Below, piece after piece: positions 10,570-23,520 of a stretch of DNA of 64,000 nucleotides; within the stretch, counting starts at the first letter, position 1; each line of letters opens with the position of its first letter. Position numbers and translations under genes: made by a program. The stretch lies in contig OZ024936.1 in the NCBI GenBank assembly GCA_964017235.1, forward strand, positions 93,842,537-93,906,536, read 5' to 3'. The DNA comes from Sabellastarte sp. h YS-2021 (taxonomy: Eukaryota > Annelida > Polychaeta > Sabellida > Sabellidae). The notes under the pieces were generated by a model. It saw nothing but the letters and a program-made list of their open reading frames with translations. It was not told the DNA's origin and searched no databases.

Positions 10570-11330
10570 TAATCAATTTAATCTTATAAGTACTTTTATA
10601 GTGCTTAATCTTCATTCGTACAGGCAGAGTCTAAGGCACAACTATAAATAAACGTATTGATTAGCTGTAGGTTCATTTACATATCAAGGTTATGCCGGAG
10701 AAAACACAGATGTAGCAGGGTGGATACGGCTTTTGCAGACAGATAGGTTTTCAGCCAAAGGAGGTAATAGATGTGGTATTTCAGACATTTTCTGGTAGGT
10801 CATTCCAAATCTTAGGAGAATCAAATGCAATACTTATACCAAAGTGTTATGCTGAATTGTAAATAGAAGAGTGGAAAGGAAGAACTGTCGTTACTGATGG
10901 CCAGGGTGGCTACCTCTGGTGCTGTAGGGCCAAGTACTCAGTGACAAGGCATGGTCTATAATAGCTCAGAGAACCACTGCAGAGAAAGTTGTAGACCAAT
11001 GTTGCCATTTTGAACATGCAACAGTACTCACCAGGCAGTCAATGGAGTCACTTGAGGATGGGTGTCACATGAACATATTTTATCTTGTTCATGACAATAT
11101 GTGAGAATATGTTTTACCTTGTTCGTGATAAGATGTATTACGTATACCTACAGCTTATGTAGGTTGAAACTTGACAAACCTGTGAGCAGAGAGTGACAAT
11201 TGTCCAGAAAACTTCTAACCAAAGCATTTGAAGCAAGGACAGCCACTTCATGGGTTAGAAGATGTTTGATTGCGGAAACAAGACCTACAAGGGCAAAATC
11301 AAACTAAGGTATATCAATATAGTCACAGTG
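10570..11330 (-). mobile_element. CR1/L2-like LINE 3' fragment
   Basis: The + text starts with 'aagtacttttatagtgctta' followed by 'atcttcattcgtacaggcag', the reverse complement of the LINE 3' block. On - the reading FGISIAFDSPKIWNDLPENV is visible near 10795-10850. Similarity continues to about 11280, parallel to the copy at 582-1290. Many frame breaks are present. Confidence 0.75.
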
Positions 11331-12140
11331 TAGAGCACACAACCAATTAGTTTTACTGTGTATTGTGTGATGACCAAATACATTCAGAAAAAAAAACATA
11401 TTTATCTTCAACTGTCTTCAGAAGCGTCAAAGCTACACAGTTATATTTTATTCTCCGAGGAATTGTTTTGGAATATGTACATGGAATATGTATTGTCTCT
11501 TCATGTTTCTACATTTACATAAACGGATGTTAAAAAATCTTGCTTAGTTAGAAATGTCATACAATGTCATATACGGATGGAAAATAAATTAAGGTATATG
11601 AGCAGCAAGTATTTATAATTGGCAGTATAAATGAAAATATTGCATAGCTACAGGGACTGTAGAAACTATGTTTTTTGTGAAAGATAGTTTCCTTGGGCAA
11701 AAATTTATCACGAGGGAGTGTGTTAAACTCACAACAATCAGTACTAACACTCACAGTACTACTTCACTTAATTTCATATGTAAATACTTATTTACTTTAT
11801 ACTTTAAACCTCAACAAACATACCTATCACTTGGGCATGATCCTGAATAAATTTCTCCTTGTAACAGTTTATGCAGGCCTGTGTGATAGACAATTGACTT
11901 AATTCAGTTGAAGTTGTCAACTTGTTAAATTGCAGGAATTGTAATCTGAAGGATCAGTTTTGTTGTTGAATCTTCTTTTTGTGAGTAACTATTAATTTGT
12001 TCTTCATTCAGTTCATTGTGTGCAGTACTAATATTGATCCCAGTTCAGGCTTGACAAAGAGATAAATTTGTGGTGATGTTTATCTCATTAATATTGTATA
12101 TTGCATAATATGAATCAGCAAAAATTGGTCTGGCGAACTT
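11330..12140. other. No recognisable feature
   Basis: AT-rich. Short overlapping ORFs on both strands at 11557-11902 show no family resemblance and no splice context that I could trust. Confidence 0.45.
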
Positions 12141-12142
12141 TT

Positions 12143-12609
12143 GGGGCTGATTTCACAAACAGTCTTAGTCCTGTCTCAGGCTCAAAGTTAAACCTTTTGT
12201 CTCAGACTTTTTGAACTTTTTTACTTGATTCCAGAGGATCAGACTCTATGTATTTCACTATTGTATTCTCTGCTGTCTCAGTCTTAGCCACTGGTTACAA
12301 ATGATGAGACTGGTAGGTACACCCTCTAAAGTAGTCTTTGAACATTTTATTATGGTTACAAGGTTTTTACAGATAAAATGTGTCAAAAAAGATTTATGTT
12401 ATACCTGGAATATTTTGACTTGAATAAACAGTCACATAACATGGAAAAAACCACTGTGGTTATTTGATAAACTTGGTCTCAGATTTAGATCCCTTCTGTG
12501 AAAATCGTTTGAGACAGAAACTTTGCTGAGCCAAAAGGCTTTGATTTGAGACCTTGGTTTAGCCTGGGACCTGAGTAAAGTCAAAGTCATTTCGTGAATT
12601 CTACCCTTG
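12143..12609. mobile_element. MITE (GGGCTGATTTCACAAA family)
   Basis: Left end GGGGCTGATTTCACAAACAG. The right end reads in reverse complement as AAGGGTAGAATTCACGAAAT, an imperfect match. The interior shares 'atatttgataaacttggtct' type sequence with the copies at 128, 36890 and 43885. It is non-coding. A SINE is inserted just after its right end. Confidence 0.7.
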
Positions 12610-12637
12610 GCCTCCACCAAATTTGGGTATGTGTGGA

Positions 12638-12876
12638 CAGGGGCCACGGTGGCAGAGTGGTAACACTCTCGCCTCCCACCTCTGAGGCCGGGGTTCGATC
12701 CCCGTCACGGCCTCAAGTGGGAAAGCTGGTGGTTGTTTGCCGTTGGTCGGCAGTTTACAGTACAGAACCCTAACAAACTCTATGTACTGGTTTCCTCTGC
12801 CCTTCCAACTACCCGTCGTGATATGACCTGTACAGTGTTGAAAGCGATGTAAAACCCCAAATAAAATTTTAAAAAA
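12638..12876 (+). mobile_element. tRNA-derived SINE (family 1), with 14-bp target duplication
   Basis: The head (about 12640-12715) is tRNA-like, with an A box around TGGCAGAGTGG and a B box GGGTTCGATCC. The unrelated body that follows (ACAGTACAGAACCCTAACAA, CTACCCGTCGTGATATGACC) ends in 'ccaaataaaattttaaaaaa'. Both flanks carry TGGGTATGTGTGGA (12624-12637 and 12877-12890), direct proof of LINE-type insertion. Other copies are at 29645, 36056, 48572 (-) and 51665 (-). Confidence 0.95.
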
Positions 12877-13407
12877 TGGGTATGTGTGGAAATTTCATCT
12901 CTCTGTAGCTATGAATAATATTTACGTCATTTAATTTTTATAATGTAACATTTAGGATTTTGAATATTTGAATAAATGTAACACTTTGGTCGCACCTTTC
13001 TGTACTGGGCGGACAGGTAACATCAAACAAGCTTGTGTACTTTCAGTTGTTGATTGTTGTGATTTGGTTTAATTTGAATCTTATAAGAATCTTGTAAGAC
13101 ATCATTTACATAATTCAGATGGATTTGCACTAGGTTAGAATATATAACACAGTATGGAATGCAAATTCTGTTCGGGACCCCTTTTTAAAAATGTTTTGCA
13201 TAGCTGGTACATCCTTTTATATGAAAATTTACGCACTGGCAGAGTGAGGGGGTAGGATGGCTATAGGGGCATTCTTCAACATCTGCTACCGAGATATGAA
13301 GTTTCTGTTTGGAGCAATAAGGACAAAGTCATCTACTGCATAACAAGTATTTAAAAAAATATCTAAATCAGAAATATGTGACCCAGGCTCAAGAATAGAA
13401 GGATCTG

Positions 13408-14132
13408 GACAATTCGGCCCTTTGCCAAATCGGCCCTCGGCAAATCGCCCTCTAAAAACTTATCCCTGGGCAAATTGGCCCCCAGGTTAAAAAATAAATT
13501 GTAATGCAATAAGAGTATTTTTTAGCACTTAATCTCCATCATATGACAGACTCTAAGACTGACAAATATTTAGTAAGCACAGTACATCAGGTGGTCATGT
13601 ATTAGGTTATTAATTAAATAACATTCTTATTAGATTGTGATTTCTGTCATATGTTTAACATATTCGCTTTTAGAGTGCAATAATTCCGAGGGGGCTCATA
13701 CCTTACAAAAGATATTAAGATTGTCTTTTTGTCTTATGTCTTTTAGACACGTGTTTATTTTAGGAAAAGTTAAATTAGATAATCACATTATGTCAAGGGT
13801 GATAACTACTTTAGTAGTATTTAGTAGAAGCAAATTAACCTATATCACAGATTTGTGTCTGCTGTAATAAATACCTTTAATCTTCTCTCCTGTACCCACG
13901 TGTTTGTTTTAGAATAATTTAAAAAAAAATTAAATTATTACAAGTGCAATTTACTTACTGGGGATTACGTTCTTTAATGTTTTTATTGGATTATATGTTA
14001 GGTGAACCCACCCCTTCTGTTCACTAGCACATCATTTTATTATTTTTGTCTTTGAGAGTACAGAAACTTTCTGGGGGCCGACTTGACTAAAGTATTTTAT
14101 CTTGGGGCAGATTTGACATGGGCCGATTTGTC
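13408..14132. mobile_element. MITE with GACAAATCGGCCC ends, carrying a LINE tail relic
   Basis: Left end GACAATTCGGCCCTTTGCCA; right end GGGCCGATTTGTC. Near both ends, short blocks of the type 'caaatcggccc' recur in alternating orientation. Inside, at about 13510-13570, is a piece of the CR1-like 3' end in - orientation ('tagcacttaatctccat'). The copy at 29342-30317 has the same LINE relic in the same place, so the relic is part of the element. Confidence 0.75.
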
Positions 14133-15085
14133 TATGATTCAGAATACATATCCAATCACTTCTTTCATATAAGTAATCCCAATAAATGAAGGTACTCTGC
14201 CTTTATGTAACTTTTGGTGTTTAGTTTCAAAAATAGCAGTATGTGAACTGTACTCAGGTTCCAGTCTATCACCTACCCTGGATTACAAACCTAAAAGTTC
14301 TTTCATTTACTTTATCAATTTGTTGGCAAAGTGTGTTGTGATTTTTATTTAGTATTCACGTATAAACTACAGCCTTAACTTAAATTTTTCCTTCTAGATC
14401 ACGCTAAGGAGAGGCCATATCTAAGTGAATAATAGCATTAATAGCTAATATGTGTAATTTGCTTGTAACTCCAAAATGACTACATTTTTGGCATTTTAGT
14501 AAAATATTTTGTTCAGCTACTTCCTCTGTACCCATAAGATGGTGCCTGTTTTGGAGGTCTACCTCAATAGCTAATTGAGTAATAGCTATTCTGTGTTGTA
14601 AAGAGAAGAAATGAGTAAATCGCTTTTCCTTTGTAATTGTCATAGTAACAATGTTTCGATGAAATATGGCACTACTACTCTATGGCTACTGTAAACATGT
14701 AGAATTTTTTACCGAATATCGGACACTTGGATTTTTGTGTACTAAGGACTACTGCTTTATGGCATCTGACAAAAATTAGAATTTTCCAAACTTTGTCCAC
14801 CATCTTGAATATTGGTGGAACTAAAAAACGGTGTTTATCTCAAAAACTGTAAGAGATAGAGCAATTTTGGGCAAACCTTTGACCCCATGGTTTGAAGAAC
14901 TATCCCTTTAGGGCCTCTGAAAAATTTAGACCTTGGCAAATTTAATTGCAATTGATACATCTTTCAAAGTCTCACAGAAGTTTTCATAAAATGGTACATA
15001 GAATCAATTTGGTGTTGCATGAACAGCAGCCATCGATTCAATCCTATCTTAGTCATTCAGCTACAAGCTCAGACCATCCTAAGCT
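14133..15085. other. No recognisable feature
   Basis: A - strand ORF at 14404-14643 reads without family resemblance. No repeats or hairpins of note were found. Confidence 0.45.
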
Positions 15086-15245
15086 CCTCAGTGGTCTGGT
15101 GGTTAGCCAGGTTGGTGTCTAACCACAGGCTGTCCCGTACATGTGGGCTCGACACACAGTGGCCCTCCTGAGGGCTTGTGCTAATAAGACCCTTGCTGTT
15201 GAACAGGGCGTAAAACCCCTGTATTTGACCTATAAAACGCTCCTA
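15085..15245 (+). mobile_element. SINE-like sequence
   Basis: 'tcagtggtctggtggttagc' resembles a tRNA A-box region and 'catgtgggctcgacac' a decayed B box, followed by 'ggcgtaaaacccctgtattt'. The tRNA-like order suggests an old SINE head. No tail or target duplication is certain. Confidence 0.4.
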
Positions 15246-15767
15246 GTAAGCAAGAAAATGATACCTTTTATCATTTCTGATAAATAACCCTCTATATAAA
15301 ATAACTCAGACGTTAACCATTTGTTAATTTTATGAGAAATCCTTTCAGAAAATTTTATGACAAAACTGTACAGAAATCTCTTTTGCAGTCACTACTAAAA
15401 ACTATTCCTTCAATCAGACAAATCATTCTGCTACAAGCCTAAAATAGTCCAATAAATGTGAACAAATCTCCCTTCATATAAATATGGAGTAAATCTTTAT
15501 TCATTAAGATAGGCTAGATGAATATCTACCCTCACCCCTGACTTGGGGAGCAAGGTGATTGTAATTGAAGGTTCTTGTCCATGTACATAAAACTGAAAAT
15601 ATACATATTATTAAAACATTTTTTTCACCTGGGGGATCAGAACCTTGATTTGTCCTGAAAGACGGTCTGGGTAACAAGCAGTATCGCAAGTCCAGAATTA
15701 TTATCATCCTTATACACAGTTTTTTTTTTTGCAAATTATTTAGTATTGTTTTATGTAATTTGTGCAG

Positions 15768-15848
15768 GCCTACCTGTCAACGGCTTCTGCAAATGGTACA
15801 AAAGGATTAAAATGGAAACTAATGATGTAGGCAGAGATCAACATAAAG
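15768..15848 (+). CDS. SLC23A1-like: SLC23 exon 1 (coding from 15812)
   Basis: A plausible acceptor (TTTGTGCAG, ending 15767) and the donor GTATTC at 15849 bound the exon. ATG at 15812 starts [12 protein letters not shown]. The exon ends one base into a codon, matching the phase of exon 2. The frame upstream of the ATG is open back to the acceptor, so the ATG may be internal if a further 5' exon is spliced on; I chose it because it gives a family-typical length. Confidence 0.7.
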
Positions 15849-18800
15849 GTATTCTGCAACATTTATCTTTGATTTTCATGTAAGCAACAACTTTAGCAAG
15901 TGAGAAGGGACATTACACACGTATTACTGTGAAATACTACAAATATTGAGTTGAAGATGATATAAGCCTGATTTAAAATTGTTACCCTCATTGTCAGACC
16001 AAATATGGTTTAACAGAGGTAACTGCATGTAAAAGTATGTGTGCATCAAAAGTTAGATTTTTTTTGTTATAACAGTCATGGGTAACACACTATCCTAGGA
16101 ACACAGAGATATGGGTCAAACCAAGGTACAGGTAGATGACCACTTACAATGGTTGTCCTCTGTCATTGTATCCTATCTCCAGTTGCAAGCTGAAGAACCT
16201 CAGGGGTGTTGGTGAATGGTCATACTTGATTCTCTGTCTTTTATTTAATGGAATGTCAGTCAACTGAAACGTTGGGCTATACCTGTGCAGTCGGGATCAG
16301 TTAAATAACTCTTTGATCCCTGTAGTACAAGGAGATATTGTACAAATATTCAATATAATATAAAGGTTTAAACTTATTAATTCTTATTATTCTTGTTAAT
16401 TTAAGTACTTTTCTACCATAGGCAGGTTATGCTTTTGGACAGTTTGTGTGTCTCTGCTCATGGTAATTCCATGGATGCTGGTCTCCATACTGTCAGTACT
16501 CGTAGACCCTCATGAAATGTCGTGGGCTGAGGCTGCACTAGCATTGGCTCCTCTATGGGGACTAAAGCCTGAATCTTCTGAGGCTATTATTTCTGATGTG
16601 GGTCTTCAAAAAATTAAATTGTCCTGAATCCATTGCTGCCTCTCTGTCACTTCCTTGGGAGCCTTGCCAGACTTGGACTGGGTATATTTTCCAGAGTGGT
16701 CCTTTCAGATTCCAGCCAAGTAGTGCACACTTTTGCTGAGAGGTTGCAGCTGCTTGCAAATCTTCTACATAGGCAATCCTGGCCTTGTCCTTAAATTTCT
16801 CATGGATTTTGTCATAAAGTTCCTCATGATCATTGGCAAAGTCTACAATAACCTACTCATCTGAGTCTGTTAAATAAATGTTTACCATATGTCCTATGCA
16901 CCTGAATTGGAACTCAGTAGATGCACTGGCCTCTTCTCCACACTCTGTGTCCATTTTACTTTCACTCCTGTTAGTTCTTGTTTTTTTTTGTGTGGTCACT
17001 GACTCCTCAGTCTGTGACTGTGGAGTTTCTGCACTCCTGGATTCCTCCCTCTCCCTCTCCTCCCTCTGTTGTTTCTTGGCCTCCCGTCTCTCCCTCTGTT
17101 TTCTCTTCTTCTTCCTCCTCTGTGTGTCAGCAGCTGTATCTCCCAACTCAAACACTGTAGGTGTGTCTTTGGGGCTTATATCTTCCTCACATTCTTTCTT
17201 GCCATTTTAGGACCCTTCTTATAAATCATATCAAAGCAGTATCAAAAGTCCCATTTTCCATGTATTTTCAATGATTTTGGCCATCTGGCGTTATTGCAAA
17301 AGTAAAAAATGTATCTTTATGAAATATTTCATGTGCTTAGGTGCTGGCCAAAGGAATAAGTGATTGCATTTTTTGAAAGATCCAGATCATATTACGGATA
17401 CAAACAAAGACTGTATGTTTTGGAAATGTTATGCATTCTAGTGAAGCAAATAATCACTGGCTTCATAGTTAATCTTCAAAAAAATGATTTCCAAAATTGC
17501 TGATTCACTGATTTTTGTTATATTGTATATGCTCCCTCTTGTCTTATGGCCTTGTCACACAGCTCCATATGGTTGTAACGTTTTGGTCCAAGATATCATC
17601 CCCATGACTCCAAACCAGAACATTCAGAAATGAGCCATTCCATAAATTGTATTGTATTGTGTATTTATACTCAGCGCAATATCTCCATATACTACCGGAC
17701 TCAAAGCGCTAGTAAACCAATCCGACTGCACAAGTACAGTCCCAACGCACAAGTAACTGACATTCCCCTAACTGGAAGATAGAGGCTCAAGGATGACCAT
17801 TTATCAACGTCCTTGGGGTTCTTTAGCCTGCCACTGGGGATAGGACCCAATGACAGAGGACCGCCATTTTAAGTGGTCATCCGAGCCACTATGTATCTGC
17901 CTGTACCTGGGTTTGAACCCACGTCCTCTGAGTTCCTAGACAAGTGTGTTACCCGCTAGGCCACAGTGGCAGATAAAATAGTGGTTAATCTCCATCTATT
18001 GATAGAATCATTAAGCCAGAAACATTGAAGGGGATAGCTGATAATTGCCACCACTGTAGCTGCTAATGATCATGTCACTTTTAAAGATTACAGTCAGGCT
18101 TTGCATCTCAACACACCCTTTCGGGGGATTTCACATAAAACAAACCTCAGCAAAGAATGTATTTTACAGAAGTCTGTAGGAATTTTTGTATTACAAATAA
18201 AATTTGTTGCCAATGTAGCCCATGGCTAATCCCCCACCACATGAGAAATTAATTATGTATCCTTAACCAGTTGTAATTTACAAATAATAGGAACAGGCAC
18301 TGCAAAAGAGAAAATTAGTCTGCTGGATATAGAAGAGAAGGATGTGGCAGACAAGTCTGTTCCACACACTGAAATGATGTATGGTATTACAGATGTTCCA
18401 CAAGTATTCACAGGTCTACTTCTGGGTCTGCAGGTAAATGAATATTACTTGTAACATAAAATGTCACCTTTTTATGTCATGAGTAAAAGACATTCACACA
18501 GTCCCAAAGTTATTTCACTGATTTAATAATTTATAATAGTTTAAAATGATATCTTGTTCCTCATTAAGCCTTATGTTTTCTTTGTAAATTGAGGTACAAT
18601 TCCTTTTTACATTTTTTTTCAGAAAGTTAACATAAGGGAAGACGAGTTTACTTCAATTGCATATATATGTTTGTCTGCAAACATAACTAAAACACTATAC
18701 ATTATGTTGGTTTCCTGTTTCTCAACATAATTTGGGGCCTATCTGTGGCTTAATCCTTTTCAAAGATGATCTGAATCAAAATTACGAACCCAGAATTGGT

Positions 18801-21800
18801 TTTGTAATCTTTTTGACCAATTAAGCATGTATAACTCAAAAATTATTTATGAGATAACGGCTATATTTTCATACAATGTGGCGGTCTTCTTATGGCTTGG
18901 TTCTCTGATCTGGTTCAAAAACCAATAATGTTCTTTTATTTTCAGCACTACCCACTGGTATGGGCTTCTGTATTCACAAGGACTACTTGTTCATTACCTC
19001 ACATTCTCTGTTGTTCTGTCTCTTCCTTTTTTATACAGTCAAGGCATACATTAGGCAAGGTCAAACTTAGGTCTTGTGCCCTGTTCAACAGCTATGGCCA
19101 TATTGAGATGGGCCCTTAGTATTGTCACTCCTGGTTGTCTGAACCCACACAGACTGTGATTACATGCCAAATCAGTTAACCCAGCAGGCCACTTAGGATC
19201 ACACTGTACACTAGCTATGGTATTACTCTATCTTTACAGTGTTTTCTCTGTCAAACCGTGGTCATTGTCCATCCCAAGTCCTCACCCCACCCATCTCTGT
19301 GGCAAAGCTGAAGCTAGAGTTATGCAGCTGAGTTTCACAAGACAATTATGTTTCTCTCTTTACTTCCATCAAAATACCAACTGTAATATGATAAAATATT
19401 ATAAAACAGACACCTGCGCAGTCAATGAATATGCGTCTCTGCGCATTTTGTGAGAGAAATAGAGAAACTAATGTACACTGTTCCAATCTACGAACATGGT
19501 TGCAGAATATAATTTCGAAAGGTTAAAATAACCAATAAACAGAAAGCTTTGTAAAAAGACCTAACAAACGTTTTATAATAGAAATAAACTACTTATGCTT
19601 GGACTTTATCAGCGATTCAATCACAAAAATATCCTCTAAATAAAGGACTCAGGCTTTCGGCCTTCGTCCTTTATTTGAGGCTATTTTTGTGATTGACTCG
19701 CCGATAAAGTCAGCGCATACATAGTTTATTTCTACACTAAAACATTATGTTTGTTTTACTATTTCTTCATCTTTTTTTTTTCTTTTTGTTTTAGTTTGTT
19801 TAAAGATCTTATTATTTTTAGCACTTTTTTGTATTTTGTTTTTTTTTTATCTTGTTATTTCTCAGCATTTCCTTTCCATGTTTTTTGGCAATCTTGGAAC
19901 ATCTGTCATCATATCTAGTGGTTTATGTATGGCTGAAGACCCCATTGTCAGAGTTGAAGTTTTCGGTGTCACATTCTTCACCAGTGGTATTTGTTCTATA
20001 ATCCAGGTTTTACTTGGAGTGAGGTAAAGCACTTTTATTTTTACATCAACCAAGAAGGTATTATTTTCATGACCGTTTCCCTGTTTGTCCATCAGTCTGT
20101 TTGTCTGTCTGTTCGGTTGTTAACATGATTAAGCAAATGCTACTGGTGGGACCTACCTAAAAAAATCAGAAGATTGGTCTTGGTCCAACTTAGATCCCAT
20201 TAACTTTTGAGAGTGATCTGTGTCACCATCTGGATAGAAAACAATCCAGACTTTCCCATTTACCTATTTATACCTGCCTTGGCAGCAGTATGCACTGTCT
20301 GTGTGCTCTGGTCTTTAAATATATAAAGTAAATTTTACCAATGATATCTACAAAAATATATCATGAATGAAGATATCATTATTAATTTTTTTGCAAGTTT
20401 CTTGCCATACTAATGATAAATGATTTACGGTTAATTAATGCATGATGACCACGTGACAGAAATAGTTTGCATATAAATTGTCCAGATGCATTTTCTGCTG
20501 GATCTTTATCACATCTGTGTGTTGATGATAAGTAAGTGATGTTGAATTTGGAGTATGGAGTCGACAATATGAATTTAAATAATTACTATTATTTTATATT
20601 GTATCAATCTCAAGTGATTGCATGACAGTTCATGCAAGACATACCTTTTGTATTAAATCTGGGTTTTTTCACTAAAGAAAGTACTTTGATTGTTTTGTGT
20701 GTTTAGTTTATGATAGTATTTTAGTTTTGTTCAAGTTTTTTGGCCATATTAATGATTAATGATTTGTGGTTAACTAATTCATGATGACTAAATGAGAGAA
20801 ATATGTTGCATGTAAAATTGTCCTGATGCATTTCTTGTCATGCTGGATCCTTATCACATCAACATTGCTGAGTGTGATTTAATGTGTATGTGTGTACATG
20901 TGGAATATATAAATACCAATTATTTTCAGTATGTCTATAATTTTCGAGATATTATTTAGAGTAACTGATTTCTTCCTATAATATTATGTATAATGTTCTA
21001 GAAATGTATTCACTTGGATCATTAAATTGTAGAGGCCTGAGAGATAAAACAAAGGGTCTTGCACTCTTTAATTGGCTAAAAACTAAGTACAACGGTCAAA
21101 CTAAGTACAAAATTCAAATGAATTGGATGAAAACCAGTGGAAAAAATAGGGTAACAAAATATTTTTTCACATGGGCAGTCAAATAACAGTGGTGTTGCAA
21201 TATTAACAGCCATTAACTAAGTTATTGCATTCACAAATATTACCAAAGATACTGATGGACAAATTGTGCAAGTGGATTGCACAGTACATGAAATGAAGTC
21301 ACAGTAAAATGTATATGTACAAACAAAAGATAAAGTGAATTCCTTGAAAATGCACATGTACTGGTTAAAAATAATGGAGACAAAAACGGTGTAGTGGGAG
21401 GGGATTTAATACCTATCTCCACCCAGAGTTTGATAATAAAAAGTGGAAAATTAAAAAATTTATTTGATTATGACACAAATGTATTGGACTTTATTGAGAA
21501 TATAGAAGGTTCTAGAAAAGTGTATACAACAAGGTATCTGGAAGGTACTAAGAGACAGTCTTGTCGGCACTGATAAGACCGAACCTGTAAACAACATAAA
21601 AAACATAAAAAAATCAATAGCACATGCTGATACACACTTTTTATTCAATCCTTTGAATTTGTTTCTTGCTTGTTATGCATTAGAATCTGTCTTTTGACGG
21701 AGATTAAGCGCTATAAAAATCATATTGGAATATTAGAGTAAAGGCAAATTAAACTGCTGTGAACCTGTTTTTATGTACAAGGCAGCGATTATAACTGTTT

Positions 21801-23475
21801 TGAATTTTATACAATATCCTAATTTCCATGGGCATATCTTTCTGACTTAACAGATTACCAATAATACAAGGATCTACATTTTGTCTGTTGATACCCGTGC
21901 TATGCTTTCTCAATTTGCCGAGGAACAAATGCCCAAATGTACAAGGTAAGTTAGGAAAAGTGCATATATATTTTTAATTAAATTCAGTTGAATATAATAT
22001 TTATCCATAAACTAATATTAATAAGTGTATTTTAATTAAATTCAAATGAATAGAATATTCATTCATTAATTAATTAATTAATAAGTGTGGAATGGTGTAA
22101 CTTGAAGAACAACCATTTTCTAGAACATGTACCACCTTTTAGGTATAGAAAAAGTAGCTGGACAACAAAGTTTAGCAAACTATTCTAACTGCAGTCATTT
22201 TAGAGTTGTAAGCAAGTGACTTAAAGAAGCTAGTGATACTCTTACTCACTAAGCTATGGAACAACATATGCAAAAACCCAGCAAAATGATGGAAGATATT
22301 ACAAAGTACGCTAAAATAATTTTTAAAAGGGAGCCCACAGCCCTTCACTTTTGAGAAAACTGCATGATAATACATTTTCACCCATATATACACAGACAAG
22401 AGGCAAATCTTCAGAGAGACTCATTTCAAGATATATAAACCGCAGTCCTATAAAGTAAATTTGGTATAAATAAAACCATGGTGAAGTTGTAATTTAGCAT
22501 AAACATTTTAGTGAAAATGGAAATATTAATCTCGTCTAATCTGCTGCTTTAGTTTATGGACATACGAAGCCAACAAGAGAACTTTGTCGTGGGTGTGGAA
22601 ATGGGAAAATACTTGCAAACTGGACATCTACACTTTCACACAAATAATTGCATTAAATTTCTTTCGGCATTTTTGAGAAATAAACCAATTCGTCCCTGAA
22701 ATTTAAAAGGCCTATTCAGGTTGGGCTGATGGTTATGAGATCACAATGTATAAAAGAAATAACCCGACTTACTCAGAGTACCATTAGAATAGAAAAGATC
22801 TTTGTGATTATATCTTATTTTTCACCATTCTTTTGTATGAAAATCTTGTAATAGTTAGTAAATAATTGTTCGTGTTTAAATTCAAAATATATTACATTAT
22901 TGTAAGTGTTTTTGGATGAGATAAAAGTTATGGTCTGAAGTAATCAGTGGTAATATTTATGATTTTTCATTTGTGACAATATTTACCATTTGTCTGTCTT
23001 TCGCCTCTTTTGATGGAAATTAAGTGCTATGAAAGTCATATTAGAACTTGCAAAATGATCATGCAGTGTTGTAGTATCACTGTAAACGATCAACATTACA
23101 CCAAGGTGCTATCCAAATAATGGGCATCACTTCCAGTCACTTCTGATCATTAATTCTCACCCCATCCAAATTTGATCAATCACTGGCATTATAGTTTCCT
23201 TGTTAATCAAAGTGTTCATGTGACTTCTATTGCAGAATCATGTTGGACAATGAATATCACAAATAGCACAGACTGCATAGAAAAGTACAGCTCTGAATAT
23301 GACAACATTTGGAAGTCAAGACTTGTATCTGTATGTCTTATACAAACTTAATTCAGTAACGTTACATAGCAAGATGTATTCCACCAACATTTGTCATTAA
23401 ATTATATATTTGTCACATGTCTGTTGGAAAAATTGTACACATCTACTTGACCTTTGACATTTACAAGGTCATATG

Positions 23476-23520
<45 letters not shown>

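Noticed and set aside
12638-12715. Functional tRNA gene
   Set aside because: The tRNA-like head has both promoter boxes but is followed by a SINE body, is repeated several times in the window, and is bounded by a 14-bp target duplication, so it is a SINE.
2650-16000. Further exons of an inverted SLC23 paralogue to the right of the exon 13 duplicate
   Set aside because: I looked for the conserved motifs of exons 6-12 on the - strand (YIGPLT, IESIGDY, SNLQFVD) and saw none, so I do not claim a second gene.
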